From Chitinophaga sp. Cy-1792 (lineage in GTDB: Bacteria > Bacteroidota > Bacteroidia > Chitinophagales > Chitinophagaceae): a stretch of DNA of 64,000 nt. A program made the position numbers and the translations under genes. The notes under the pieces were generated by a model, which saw only the letters and a list, made by a program, of their open reading frames with translations, was not told the DNA's origin and did no database searches. Each line of letters starts with the position of its first letter. Within the stretch, counting starts at the first letter, position 1. The DNA is taken from assembly GCF_011752935.1 (NCBI RefSeq), contig NZ_VWWO01000001.1, positions 3,410,001-3,474,000 on the forward strand, given 5' to 3'. Shown here in pieces: positions 36,300 through 45,625 of the stretch.

Positions 36300-39200
36300 T
36301 CAATGGGGGATATCTACTGGTATGCCCGGGCCATAGTTATATTTAAAATTTTGCAGGATATTTTTTTGTTCATCTTTCAGATTTATCAGCCGGTTTAATC
36401 CATCATATTCATAGAAAATAATGCGGTTGTTGGCTGAATTACTACTTGTTTTGCCTATTAGGGGATCATATGTATAGGTTATAATGTCGGCATTGACATA
36501 GATATACCGTAGTTCATCTATAATAGTGTTGTTGCCTGTGAGTTGAACACTGCCATCTGCGGGATCGAACCTGTATTCGTAGTATGTCCAGCCATTCCTT
36601 ACCGGGCCGGTCATAAATGGTGTGATCGTGGTAAGGCCCTGTTTCGCTGTAATGCCACCGCTATATAACCAGAAAGAAAGTTTCATGACCACGCGCAGCG
36701 GAGAAGAAGGGATGGTGATCATTCCTCCTGCGGGAATGATGGCACTCCGCTGACCTGCGTAGGCAACTGAGTTGTTGATGGTATAGCCTGTTATCTGTGA
36801 GCCATACCAGGATTGCCCATCATCTTCGAAATTATAGTAAGCCGCGTGTACTTTATTGCCACCCGTCATTTCCGCCACGGTATAACTATTGTTGTATCCC
36901 CGCAGGTACCGTGTGATGGGTCCTGCATTGTTTTGCCTGGAGGCAAGCGCTCCCTGCTGATAGGTAAAATAAACTGCTGGCTGATAGGCCGGGTCAAACG
37001 TCAGGCCGCTGGTGGTAAGTGCGGACTCCTGGAAGTTTGTTATCGGTTTCTGCGCAGCTATACTTAATTGTTTTACCGGCAACAGGTCTGCGCCATAATA
37101 AGAAATGGTGCCGTTGATGACGCGTTTATCGGGGCCGGAATTCGGTGCACGGTACTGGTAATTCTCTACTTCAGCTGCCAGGTAATGTTTGGATAGCATG
37201 AGGGGAATGCCGGCATCGTTAGCCCCCGCCAGCGCCGGGTAATCAGCAATATACTTCTTGCGGGTGACGACCTTTATATGATCGCTGTACCGCTCGATTT
37301 GCGTGGGATAAATATGCGCCGGATTACCATACATATATTTAGTATTGGTGGTAAGACTATACGATGTAAAATCATCGGGACGCTTTTCTATTGCTAACGT
37401 CAGGAATTTTTCCTGAGATTTGAATCCATAGGTATTTGTTTTCAGTGTAGTGGGATAATAGCTGGAGTCGGTGCAGCCTGCCGGTAGCCCGGTTAATGCA
37501 GTATAGGCATTGTATACAGGATTGCCTGCTGAATCCAGCGTTTTACACCACAGTATTGCGTTGGTCTGATTTAATACAGGCTTTGCCTGTGTGGAAGCAT
37601 AGGTATTTATTGTATTGGTGAGATAGGTATACTTCACCTCGTATTTAAATGCCCCGTAATAATTGTACATATCCCACCAGATGAGTGAACCATTTGCGAT
37701 GTCGTCATCAGTTGTGCTGATATTATTTAACTGGTACCTGAGTAGTGTTCTGCCATGTGTTGCGGGCAGCCGGTTATTGACTATTTTCTCTGTTACTTCC
37801 AGGTAGCCCACATGTTTTCCCTGGAATGAACCTAGTCCGAAAGAACCGTTCGCGGTGACCGTATAATTTTTCTGGCTTTGAAAATAATCGCCGGACAAGG
37901 TATCTGTGTCGCGATTGGTATAGGAAGATGTTACCAGGTAAGCAGGAAAAGCTTCATCTGATCTGCCACTGGACTTATCATAATAAATATCGTCGGTATA
38001 GGTGTAAGCTTTCACTATGCCGAACATATCCGGAATATCGGGGAATGCATAATCTGCCAGTGTTTTAATCCTGACACCTCCCAGTGTACGTACTGATTCA
38101 TTTTGATTCAGGGTGGTATGTAATTCATATTCCAGGCTGGTAAATCCACCGGTAGGGTAAATAATTTTGTTGATCATGGCGTAAGAGGATCCTGTGAGAT
38201 TGGGCTCCCTGTTTGCGTTTCCGCCAATTATGCTGTCAGAAGGATCAGGTGGAGAGATGATTTTTATGTTCGGTACCAGAGATTGGTTATTAGCACAATT
38301 ATAAAAGCCCCAATGGTCAATACTTTTGGTAAATCTTTCCGGCATGGCCGCATTCGTATTGTAGAAGAATTGATAAGGAGGTGGCACAGCTGCATCCTGC
38401 CTGATGGGAATTTCCTGCAAACTGTCGAGCCGCAGTCTTCTTTTGGTGTAGCTATTATCCGGATTGGAAAAATAGCCATATCCCAGCCGGAATTGTTTTA
38501 CTAATCCCGGTGTTCCTCCAATCGCATTGTATACAGCAATGGTATCCAGTTGGCGGCTACCTATGGAGTCGATATCTGGCGTGGATTTCAACGCAATGAA
38601 CGCAATGATGCTGTCGTCCCTTACCAGCGATATCTTTTTCAGAAACCTGCGTGTACTGTAAGTGAAAGGCCCCGTATAGGCGTTGTAGTTACTGTCTATA
38701 GTATGTACAGTAGTCATTCCGGTGCTGTCATAATGCCTGATGGTAGCGTAACTGTGGGTGATGGCGGCGCTATTGGTGTTTTGTAAATCCATCGGATATG
38801 CTACGGTAGAATCATAGCCGAATAATAGTTTTTCATGACTGTTTGCAGCAATGATACTGGTCAGGTACCAGCTGGATATATAGTTGTAGCTGCGTACTGT
38901 GGCTGAATCAGGATAGGGATCGTTACCCGGTTCCATACGGGTAGCTTCAATATCTGCAAAGCGGTACCTGTTACCTTTATCATCCGTTACGGTGATTTCG
39001 GTGCTATCAAAGTGGAAGTCCATCATATTCCGCATTTTCATCACGATCTGGCCGGATGGTGTTCTGATGAATTTCCCGGTATAATTATCAAAGTTGTAGT
39101 AGTAGAGGTCTGGTTCCATTTCTATCTCACCTTTCTTTATTTGCTGCAGCCTGTTCTGCCATGCGAAGTAGTCGCTGGCTGGTGGAAGGTCCAATGAGGT

Positions 39201-39572
39201 ATAACGGGCATCATCCGGATTACCGCGCACTACTCTCGTGATGACGCCGCCTGCAAACAGTGACCAGTTCTGGCCTACCCAGGTAGGTGCATCCTGCGGG
39301 CGAAACCCGCTGGCATCAAAATGCAGACTGAGCTCGATGGAGAGGTTATTCCCCTGCAGCGTATAGATAGGGACAGTTATATCCGGTGTTCCTGTATACA
39401 AACTTACCGGTGCATTGGCGTACTTTCCCAACTCTGCTGCTTCGGGGGCGGGGGCGATTGTTTGCCCGGACCTGAGCTCCGCTTTCGCCACTTCAATACT
39501 TAGCGGGGCTGGCTGCTGTGCGTATGCCGGCATACAACAAACTAATAATAATAGCAGGTACACTATTTTCAT
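36300..39572 (-). CDS. Giant RHS-type exported protein (partner of the downstream DUF6443 protein)
   Basis: 1090 aa with a clear signal peptide (MKIVYLLLLLVCCMPAYAQ). The N-terminal region (ELGKYANAPVSLYTGTPDITVPIYT, then HFDASGFRPQDAPTWVGQNWSLFAGGVITR) matches the conserved start of large Bacteroidota RHS proteins. The middle is beta-rich without clear YD repeats. The C-terminus ends in one RHS-like unit (IFYEYDGLNRLINLKDEQKNILQNFKYNYG). It is upstream of, and cotranscribed with, the DUF6443 protein, so the two probably act together at the cell surface or outside. The split arrangement recalls two-part RHS/Tc-toxin cocoons, but that comparison is inference. Its promoter would lie in the 381-base gap shared with the Endo H-like gene. 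Confidence 0.75.
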   Translation of the reverse strand: MKIVYLLLLLVCCMPAYAQQPAPLSIEVAKAELRSGQTIAPAPEAAELGKYANAPVSLYTGTPDITVPIYTLQGNNLSIELSLHFDASGFRPQDAPTWVGQNWSLFAGGVITRVVRGNPDDARYTSLDLPPASDYFAWQNRLQQIKKGEIEMEPDLYYYNFDNYTGKFIRTPSGQIVMKMRNMMDFHFDSTEITVTDDKGNRYRFADIEATRMEPGNDPYPDSATVRSYNYISSWYLTSIIAANSHEKLLFGYDSTVAYPMDLQNTNSAAITHSYATIRHYDSTGMTTVHTIDSNYNAYTGPFTYSTRRFLKKISLVRDDSIIAFIALKSTPDIDSIGSRQLDTIAVYNAIGGTPGLVKQFRLGYGYFSNPDNSYTKRRLRLDSLQEIPIRQDAAVPPPYQFFYNTNAAMPERFTKSIDHWGFYNCANNQSLVPNIKIISPPDPSDSIIGGNANREPNLTGSSYAMINKIIYPTGGFTSLEYELHTTLNQNESVRTLGGVRIKTLADYAFPDIPDMFGIVKAYTYTDDIYYDKSSGRSDEAFPAYLVTSSYTNRDTDTLSGDYFQSQKNYTVTANGSFGLGSFQGKHVGYLEVTEKIVNNRLPATHGRTLLRYQLNNISTTDDDIANGSLIWWDMYNYYGAFKYEVKYTYLTNTINTYASTQAKPVLNQTNAILWCKTLDSAGNPVYNAYTALTGLPAGCTDSSYYPTTLKTNTYGFKSQEKFLTLAIEKRPDDFTSYSLTTNTKYMYGNPAHIYPTQIERYSDHIKVVTRKKYIADYPALAGANDAGIPLMLSKHYLAAEVENYQYRAPNSGPDKRVINGTISYYGADLLPVKQLSIAAQKPITNFQESALTTSGLTFDPAYQPAVYFTYQQGALASRQNNAGPITRYLRGYNNSYTVAEMTGGNKVHAAYYNFEDDGQSWYGSQITGYTINNSVAYAGQRSAIIPAGGMITIPSSPLRVVMKLSFWLYSGGITAKQGLTTITPFMTGPVRNGWTYYEYRFDPADGSVQLTGNNTIIDELRYIYVNADIITYTYDPLIGKTSSNSANNRIIFYEYDGLNRLINLKDEQKNILQNFKYNYGPGIPVDIPH

Positions 39573-39953
39573 CGTACAGGAATTTAGGAGATAAAATCAG
39601 GGGTGTCAATGCTACATCAGTGGGGGCTCAATTTCCAGGCTTTGTATAGATAAACTTACAGCTTATGACTGCAAGTGACAGGCAGAAGTATGTTGAATTT
39701 AGCAGTTAATGGCGGCAATCCCAATCAGGATAATTATCCGCCTTGCTAAACAGGCTTTAAATCCTTTGTGGTAGGGAGCTTAAACGTTTTAGTTGTTTTA
39801 TCGGATTTTAGTTATATTCAGGTAAGAATTCGAATTCCATTATTTTTTATTAGTCGGGCTACAGCACTCTATTTTACCCCGTAATCTCTGCCAGGATGCG
39901 GCCAGGCATCTCATTTTCTATTCTTAACCATCAAACCCATCAAACCAAAAGTT
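39573..39953. other. 381-base gene-free gap between divergent RHS and Endo H-like genes
   Basis: No gene was found. It should hold two divergent promoters, though no exact TTTG-N19-TAnnTTTG was seen. Two perfect palindromes stand out: GGATAATTATCC at 39728-39739 and GAATTCGAATTC at 39826-39837. A short direct repeat CATCAAACC lies close to the plus-strand start codon. Any of these could be operator sites. Confidence 0.55.
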
Positions 39954-40895
39954 ATGAAATCGACATTCCACGGGACTTTCCTGACGTCTTTGTTATCAAT
40001 CACCCTTGTTACCCTCCTTGCCACTTCCTGTAATAAGGACAATGCATTGAGCACGAATACTAACGTTAAAGCACATACGGAATCTGTTACAAAATCAGGT
40101 GGCGTGTCTGTATGTTATGTAGAAGTAAACAGCAACAGTATTCTCAATACCGGTAAATATACGCTCACTACCGGTGGCCAGCAGCTGTTTGATATTGCCA
40201 TCATCTTTGCTGCCAACATCAATTATAATACGAGTACCAGCAAAGCGGTATTGTACAATAATCCGCAGGTAAGCAGTGTATTGGCCAACAAAACTACCCA
40301 GATTGTTCCATTACAGAACAAAGGCATGAAGGTGCTGTTATCTATCCTGGGAAACCACCAGGGCGCGGGTTTCTGCAACTTTACCAGCCGCAGCGCCGCA
40401 CATGATTTTGCCAAACAGCTGTCTGATACCGTATCCTACTACGGACTGGATGGTATCGACTTCGATGATGAATATGCAGATTATGGCACCAACAGTACCG
40501 GGCAGCCAAACGACAGCTCCTTTGTATTTTTGCTTTCTGAGTTAAGAACTTTAATGCCTTCCAAACTGATCACGTTCTATTATTATGGCCCTGCTGCTTC
40601 CCGTTTATCATATGGTGGCCAGAAAGCCGGCGACTTCGTTAACTACAGCTGGAATGCTATTTACGGCAGTTATTCCGTTCCTAACGTAGCTGGCCTGGCA
40701 AAAAGCCAGCTGGCGCCGGCAGCCGTAGATCTTTCATCTACCAGTCAGAGCACGGCTGTTAGTCTGGCAAATTCTACCAAAACCAATGGCTATGGCGTGT
40801 ACCTATGGTACAACCTCACCAGCACAGACCAGCATACTTATATGTCGGCGGTGTCCAATGTATTATACAGCAGTGCGGTGACATACACACCTTGA
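39954..40895 (+). CDS. Endo H-like GH18 endo-beta-N-acetylglucosaminidase (lipoprotein)
   Basis: 313 aa. Predicted to cut between the two core GlcNAc residues of N-linked glycans. A lipoprotein signal ends at Cys26 (LLATSC), so it is membrane anchored and probably surface exposed. The GH18 catalytic motif YGLDGIDFDDEYADYG (163-178) places the catalytic pair at Asp171 and Glu173. Downstream segments QPNDSSFVFLLSELRTLMPSK, GPAASRLSYGG and GYGVYLWYNL line up with what I recall of Streptomyces Endo H. This makes it much closer to Endo H than to chitinases. It is monocistronic, with a terminator 58 bases after the stop. The nearby SusC/SusD locus (7-12 kb upstream) could import the released glycans, but that link is speculative. 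Confidence 0.9.
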   Translation: MKSTFHGTFLTSLLSITLVTLLATSCNKDNALSTNTNVKAHTESVTKSGGVSVCYVEVNSNSILNTGKYTLTTGGQQLFDIAIIFAANINYNTSTSKAVLYNNPQVSSVLANKTTQIVPLQNKGMKVLLSILGNHQGAGFCNFTSRSAAHDFAKQLSDTVSYYGLDGIDFDDEYADYGTNSTGQPNDSSFVFLLSELRTLMPSKLITFYYYGPAASRLSYGGQKAGDFVNYSWNAIYGSYSVPNVAGLAKSQLAPAAVDLSSTSQSTAVSLANSTKTNGYGVYLWYNLTSTDQHTYMSAVSNVLYSSAVTYTP

Positions 40896-40952
40896 TAGGA
40901 TTCCTTATTAATGATTGAATAGTTTGCCTGTCCGATTAGTAATGAAATAATA

Positions 40953-40993
40953 AAAAACGCCGTCTCTATCAGATAGGGGCGGCGTTTCTTTTC
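40953..40993 (+). terminator. Intrinsic terminator after the Endo H-like gene
   Basis: AAACGCCGTCTCTATC pairs with GATAGGGGCGGCGTTT (two G-U pairs) around a one-base loop centre, followed by CTTTT. Confidence 0.85.
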
Positions 40994-41059
40994 CGGGAAG
41001 GTTACACCAACATTTTCCAGGACAGTTGAACTTTTTCCTTTTTCGATCCTTAGTACTAT

Positions 41060-41668
41060 ATGCAGAAAAAACTACACGATTTCATCCGCGAACATGTATT
41101 GGGCAAGGTAATGCAAACCCCTGCACTATCGTACGACCTTGAGAAAGGTGGGCTGAGAGGCATTTACAGCGACAGGATGTTATTTTCCGATCTCTCTGAA
41201 ACCGAAGACGGCATTCAATTTCATATGACCACCGTTACCACGGAAAAAGTATACGAAGTTAGCCCTGATGGCTCAGAAGGCTTGCTGCAAAAGGATTTTA
41301 CAGGCACCAGCGTATACCGGTATGAGTTAGCGATACGTAAATCTTCCGGGGAGATGACTGGTTTTATGCACCTGCTATCTTCCACCGTGGCCGGGCATAC
41401 CATGGAGGCAGTGGTATATGGTGTTTATAATATTTTTGTTAGTGAAGATGAAGTTAGCTGGAGAGAAGAACAATTGTTATACAGAGATATGCCTGCCGGG
41501 GATGGCCGGTACCGCGCCGTGGCTTTTGATGCAACTGCCCGCTGGTACCTTGAAAAAGGAAAACTACGTTTTGAATACATACCTTCCTACTATGATTATA
41601 ATCCTGAAACCCGCACCAGAAAATTATCTGCAGATAAATATCCGCCTTTTGTTTCTAAAGAGCTATAA
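41060..41668 (+). CDS. Hypothetical protein, 202 aa
   Basis: No signal peptide, membrane helix or known domain was recognised. The protein is acidic and beta-rich: GLRGIYSDRMLFSDLSETEDGIQFHMTTVTTEKVYEV, SVYRYELAIRKSSG, then a C-terminal stretch rich in Tyr (FEYIPSYYDYNPETRTRKLS). It could be a lipocalin-like or nitrobindin-like small barrel, but this is only an impression. It stands alone between two terminators, so it is its own transcription unit. Start: ATG at 41060, with a CTTTTTCG motif about 20 bases upstream as a weak -7-like element. Confidence 0.6.
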   Translation: MQKKLHDFIREHVLGKVMQTPALSYDLEKGGLRGIYSDRMLFSDLSETEDGIQFHMTTVTTEKVYEVSPDGSEGLLQKDFTGTSVYRYELAIRKSSGEMTGFMHLLSSTVAGHTMEAVVYGVYNIFVSEDEVSWREEQLLYRDMPAGDGRYRAVAFDATARWYLEKGKLRFEYIPSYYDYNPETRTRKLSADKYPPFVSKEL

Positions 41669-41672
41669 AAAC

Positions 41673-41703
41673 AAAAAAGCCATATCTACGCAGTAGAGAT
41701 GGC
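41673..41703 (-). terminator. Terminator for the DUF4132 gene (minus strand)
   Basis: Read on the minus strand, GCCATCTCTAC and GTAGATATGGC form a stem with one internal mismatch around a short GCG-type loop, followed by TTTTTT. It lies 33 bases past the DUF4132 stop and may also limit the convergent 202-aa gene. Confidence 0.65.
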
Positions 41704-41735
41704 ACATTTGCTACTTTTTCGTATGTACGTTGCTG

Positions 41736-44651
41736 TTATACCAGCTCAATCGTGGAGCCGGGCTTTGAAATATCCGTCACTGTTTCAGAATAGAATACCG
41801 CCGGAACCTTGTGCAGTGGCAGCATATAAGCGCCTGCGTTCCTGCTGGTACTATCGAAAGCTGCATCGCCTGCTTTTTCCAGGTCAATGAAGTAAAGGGT
41901 ACCCAGTTTGCACTGGATACCCGACTCGAGGTAGATGCCGGATAATTCTATCACGGCTTCTACTTCGTTTATATCATCTGTTTTACGGAAGGAAAGCGGT
42001 TGACTTTCCTCATTGGTCCTCAGTTTCCAGCCTTTTTCTTCCATCAGGCTGTTGAGGGCTTCCTGTTCCATAATTATATCTTCAAAATCATAGATCATCG
42101 TTTGCTGGCGTTGCTGGATGTTCAGTTCAGATACCGGACGTTCCAGCTGTGCAAAGCCTGGGATGATGTTATGGGCTGTAAAGTGCTGCAGCCATTGTTC
42201 TTTGCCGGCTGCATCTATCTGCAGCGGGTGAAGCAGGCGTACGGTCGCCCCTTCCGGTAGTTCAAAGGCATTGCCGCCTACATCTGTGAGCGTACTGTTT
42301 TCCGTGCAACGGAATGTGCCGGAAAACTGCCCGTCAGCATGGTAGCTGGCCCATACTAACCTGTTCGCAAATACGAACAGGATAGGGTTATGTAAAAACA
42401 GGGCATTCCATTGGGCTGCGCTCCAGCTACGTTGTGTAATCAGGAACTGCTCCAGCCTGGAAGCCTGTAGTTTTGCCAGCTCGGGTAGGTTCTTCTGGGT
42501 GGTTTTAAAGAACCGTTTTACAAGGGCGGTAGTCTGGCCCGGAGGCGTTTTCATGCGCCTGTTACGCCTGTTGAGGTAGCCTATACGGAAATCCAGGTCT
42601 ACCATGCCTTTCCAGGTTTCGTCTTTATTGATGAAAGGCTTCACCAATCCTTCAAATTCCAGGTCAGGAACGATTCTGTCGCCCAGTTCATGCATGGTGA
42701 GTCCGAGTTCGGCTGCGGAGCGCGACAGTGCCTGTCGTGCTGCATTGCCCAGTGCTATGCGGCGGGTGGTATATTTCCTGGCATATTTCTCTACTACCTG
42801 CAGTGATTTTTTGGCTGCATGGAGTGCGAGGGCGGCGAGGCCATGTTCCGCCTGCCGTGGCCTGCGGTTATTGATCCAGCTGCCAATGCTTTCGCGGAGG
42901 GCATTTCCCAGCTCTTCACCACCGGTGAGTGCGGCGGTAGCCAGTATATATTTGAGTTGTGTATCGCCCTGATGTGCTTCATATATCTGGAACAGGGCCA
43001 TGGCGAAGTCGTCGTTGCGGGTCCTGTCCAGCAGGTCCAGCAATGGTTTGGCTTCTACATCGGAGCCCATTTCCTTTATGCGCGACATGCGATAGATCAG
43101 GAACCGGGTCACTTCCAATGGCAGCTGGGTACCGTCATGCATCCATAATGGAGGCAGTGCCTGATCGTCCAGCCATTTTTCCAGTGGCCGCGACAGTTTA
43201 TTCCTGCGCTTCGCAGAGGCTACGAGATAATCGACTGTAGCTGGTTCTGAGGTATACTGAATGGTATTGCCCAGCGTTTCCAGCATCAGGTCGCGTGCAT
43301 CGTCGTTGATCTCATTATGTAGTGCTTCCTGTATCAGCGTACGTGCTTCCGGAGTATTGATGGTACACAGGATCAGGGATGCTGTCAGGCGTTGCTCTGC
43401 TTTCTTGTATTGCAGTAGTCCGGCAGCTTTGGTGACAGCGTCCGGGTCTTTCGCCAGCAGTGGCGCTACGGCCATACGTACCGACTTCAGCTTATGCATG
43501 GTATAAGGCCAGAGTGCTTCCAGGTATAAGGCCGGGTCGAATTGCGCGAGCAGCGGCAGGAGCATCTGGATATCATATTCCTGCTGCAGGGCTTCCAGCA
43601 GCAGCGGAACAGCGGCTACCTGGAGCTGGCGGGCAATGATATCGAAGCATACCTGCGGCAGGAAGCGTTTCTCTGCTATAAACTGGTGCAGGTAGGTGAT
43701 TCCTTCAGTGGCATTATGTTGTAAAATACCGTGCAGGGCTATCACGCTAAGCGGATAGGATGATACGGCATCCGCATGAAGCAGGGTAGAGGCATAGCCT
43801 TCCTCCTGCTGCGGCTGCTGCGTATAGTCGTGCAGGTATTGCCTGAATAATGGTAATAGTCCGGCCTGGTAGGTATCTGGCTGGTAGTTGGTCAGTGCCA
43901 GCTGCACACCCAGTTGCACGGCAACGGTTGGTGGTGTTGGCGCCTGTAATACCTGCAGCAACAGCGGTTCGTATTTGCTGTAATTATGCTGTAACAGGGC
44001 GTTGGCCAGTTCACTGTGCAGATACCCTGGTACCTGGGCCAGGAGTTGATTTTCAAGGTAGGTCATCTCCAGTTCGGGATGACTTTTAGAAAGAAGACGA
44101 AAAAACAGGGAATTCCAGCTGAGATGTACCCAGCGGGTCAGGTAGGGTTGTATCGACAAGCTGTCGGTGCTTTTGAGCAAATCCTGTAAAAATTTTCTCA
44201 AAGGAGAAAATTTCAATGGCATCAGGTCCATATTATTCCCTTCTCTGGAATGAAGGATCAGCATGGAGCCTATTTTTTCAGGACTAAAGCCCCTTTCCTG
44301 CAGGAAGTTGGTGAAGGCACTAAAGCGTTGTACGATGGAATTGGAGCTGCCTGGCATATCCAGCATAGGGACGATATGCGAAAGAAATGCAGCTTCATTT
44401 TGTTCCCATACCTGTGGTTCGGATAGTAACTGTAAAACCAGTCGGTCATTATCATTCCATTGGTCGGGCAAAGACAGTAGCGGGATAAATGCGCCTGCCA
44501 TTGCAGCTTCGTCTGGTGTTGTCAGTACCGGGACTTCAGATTGCCGGCCGGTGAGGAACAGGTGAATCGACACGACGGTTTCATGAGCATGGAGGTACCG
44601 TAGTTTCAGCCTTTCAATTATTGGTTGTGTCGCTTCCTCTGTATATGGCAT
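41736..44651 (-). CDS. DUF4132/HEAT-repeat protein (YehI/MolR-like)
   Basis: 971-aa soluble helical-repeat protein. Roughly residues 180-650 are HEAT-like helical repeats (for example PEARTLIQEALHNEINDDARDLMLETLGNTI). The C-terminal third carries the DUF4132 pattern: WNALFLHNPILFVFANRLVWASYHADGQFSGTFRCTENSTLTDV, then ATVRLLHPLQIDAAGKEQWLQHF and IIPGFAQLERPV. E. coli relatives YehI, YehF and MolR have no settled function. It is preceded by 227 gene-free bases and is not coupled to MoxR/VWA genes, which often accompany DUF4132. It is cytoplasmic: no signal peptide is seen. Confidence 0.75.
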   Translation of the reverse strand: MPYTEEATQPIIERLKLRYLHAHETVVSIHLFLTGRQSEVPVLTTPDEAAMAGAFIPLLSLPDQWNDNDRLVLQLLSEPQVWEQNEAAFLSHIVPMLDMPGSSNSIVQRFSAFTNFLQERGFSPEKIGSMLILHSREGNNMDLMPLKFSPLRKFLQDLLKSTDSLSIQPYLTRWVHLSWNSLFFRLLSKSHPELEMTYLENQLLAQVPGYLHSELANALLQHNYSKYEPLLLQVLQAPTPPTVAVQLGVQLALTNYQPDTYQAGLLPLFRQYLHDYTQQPQQEEGYASTLLHADAVSSYPLSVIALHGILQHNATEGITYLHQFIAEKRFLPQVCFDIIARQLQVAAVPLLLEALQQEYDIQMLLPLLAQFDPALYLEALWPYTMHKLKSVRMAVAPLLAKDPDAVTKAAGLLQYKKAEQRLTASLILCTINTPEARTLIQEALHNEINDDARDLMLETLGNTIQYTSEPATVDYLVASAKRRNKLSRPLEKWLDDQALPPLWMHDGTQLPLEVTRFLIYRMSRIKEMGSDVEAKPLLDLLDRTRNDDFAMALFQIYEAHQGDTQLKYILATAALTGGEELGNALRESIGSWINNRRPRQAEHGLAALALHAAKKSLQVVEKYARKYTTRRIALGNAARQALSRSAAELGLTMHELGDRIVPDLEFEGLVKPFINKDETWKGMVDLDFRIGYLNRRNRRMKTPPGQTTALVKRFFKTTQKNLPELAKLQASRLEQFLITQRSWSAAQWNALFLHNPILFVFANRLVWASYHADGQFSGTFRCTENSTLTDVGGNAFELPEGATVRLLHPLQIDAAGKEQWLQHFTAHNIIPGFAQLERPVSELNIQQRQQTMIYDFEDIIMEQEALNSLMEEKGWKLRTNEESQPLSFRKTDDINEVEAVIELSGIYLESGIQCKLGTLYFIDLEKAGDAAFDSTSRNAGAYMLPLHKVPAVFYSETVTDISKPGSTIELV

Positions 44652-44762
44652 AAGGTTTAAATAGATTCTGTTTTAGTTTGTCTTCTTTGCTTTAAGATAT
44701 TATAATAAATGATTATTTCGCCGAGGCTGAATTTTGGCACAAATTAAAGAAAATCAAAAAAT

Positions 44763-44814
44763 AAAAAAGCCAAATATCTAACTATCTCATTTTGGAGTAA
44801 GTTGACATTTGGCC
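44763..44814 (-). terminator. Weak terminator at the end of the suf operon (minus strand)
   Basis: On the minus strand, GGCCAAATG and TATTTGGC share a 7-bp stem with a large AT-rich loop, followed by TTTTTTAT. It lies 65 bases after the last suf gene. The long loop makes it a less certain call. Confidence 0.4.
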
Positions 44815-44878
44815 TTAAATATAGTATTTGTAAGGGCGAGGCCCTTTGTATGCTGCTTTTTACCGTTCCGGAAAGGTA

Positions 44879-45190
44879 TTATAAAAATCCTAATTCCAGT
44901 TTAGCTTCTTCACTCATCATCTCTTTTGTCCAGGGTGGATCGAAGGTCAGGTGTACATGTACATCTGTAACGCCTTCCACGCCACGTACTTTTTCTTCCA
45001 CTTCACGGATGATGTCGCCGGCAACCGGGCAGCCCGGTGCGGTGAGGGTCATATCTACGCCTACGCTAAAATCTTCCTTGATTTTAATCGCGTATACAAG
45101 TCCAAGCTCCCAGATATTCACCGGGATTTCCGGGTCATAAACTGTTCGCAGCTGTGCTTCTATCTGTTCTCTTAATGTTGCTTCACTCAT
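44879..45190 (-). CDS. sufT: SUF-associated DUF59 (MIP18-like) Fe-S assembly protein
   Basis: 103 aa, a complete DUF59 domain. The core motif is VYDPEIPVNIWELGLVYAIKI, then MTLTAPGCPVAGDIIREVEEKV with the conserved cysteine in the PGCP loop, then DVHVHLTFDPPWTKEMMSEEAKLELG. DUF59 proteins help mature or transfer Fe-S clusters. It is the last gene of the suf operon and overlaps the sufE stop/start region by about one base, which indicates translational coupling. Confidence 0.9.
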   Translation of the reverse strand: MSEATLREQIEAQLRTVYDPEIPVNIWELGLVYAIKIKEDFSVGVDMTLTAPGCPVAGDIIREVEEKVRGVEGVTDVHVHLTFDPPWTKEMMSEEAKLELGFL

Positions 45191-45615
45191 TATTGGTTCA
45201 TTTTAGCCTGGTAGGCTACTCCATAAAGTTTCATCTGTTTGAGCATACTCAGCAAACCGTTGGAACGGGTAGGAGAGAGGTGGCTGCTTAAACCGATGGC
45301 ATCAATAAAAAATATTTCTGCTTCAGCTATTTCTTTCGGAGAATGACCGGAAAGTACTGATATCATCAGACTAACCAGGCCTTTGGTAATAACGGCGTCG
45401 GAGTCGGCGGTGAAAAAAAGTTTGCCATCTTTCAGCTCTGAATGTAACCATACGCGGCTCTGGCATCCTTTGATCAGGTTTTCCTCTTTCTTAAATTCTT
45501 CCTGGATGATGGGCAATTCCTTACCCAGCTGGATGATATATTCGTATTTATCTTCCCAGTTTTCCATGAAGGCGAAGTCCGATATTACTTCTTCCTGTAT
45601 TTCTTTAATCGTCAT
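45190..45615 (-). CDS. sufE: Cysteine desulfuration protein SufE
   Basis: 141 aa. It accepts persulfide sulfur from SufS and passes it to the SufBCD scaffold. The acceptor cysteine lies in LIKGCQSRVWLHSEL, and the family motifs WEDKYEYIIQLGKELP, ITKGLVSLMISVLSGHSPKEI and LSPTRSNGLLSMLKQMK are present. The ATG at 45615 was chosen: an upstream in-frame start would add 20 unlike residues and overlap the end of sufS, whereas this one leaves a 10-base gap. Confidence 0.94.
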   Translation of the reverse strand: MTIKEIQEEVISDFAFMENWEDKYEYIIQLGKELPIIQEEFKKEENLIKGCQSRVWLHSELKDGKLFFTADSDAVITKGLVSLMISVLSGHSPKEIAEAEIFFIDAIGLSSHLSPTRSNGLLSMLKQMKLYGVAYQAKMNQ

Positions 45616-45625
45616 ATTGGCCTGT

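Noticed and set aside
39826..39837. GAATTCGAATTC as a phage attachment or vector scar
   Set aside because: It is a natural short palindrome inside continuous native-looking sequence; there is no integrase or vector sequence nearby.
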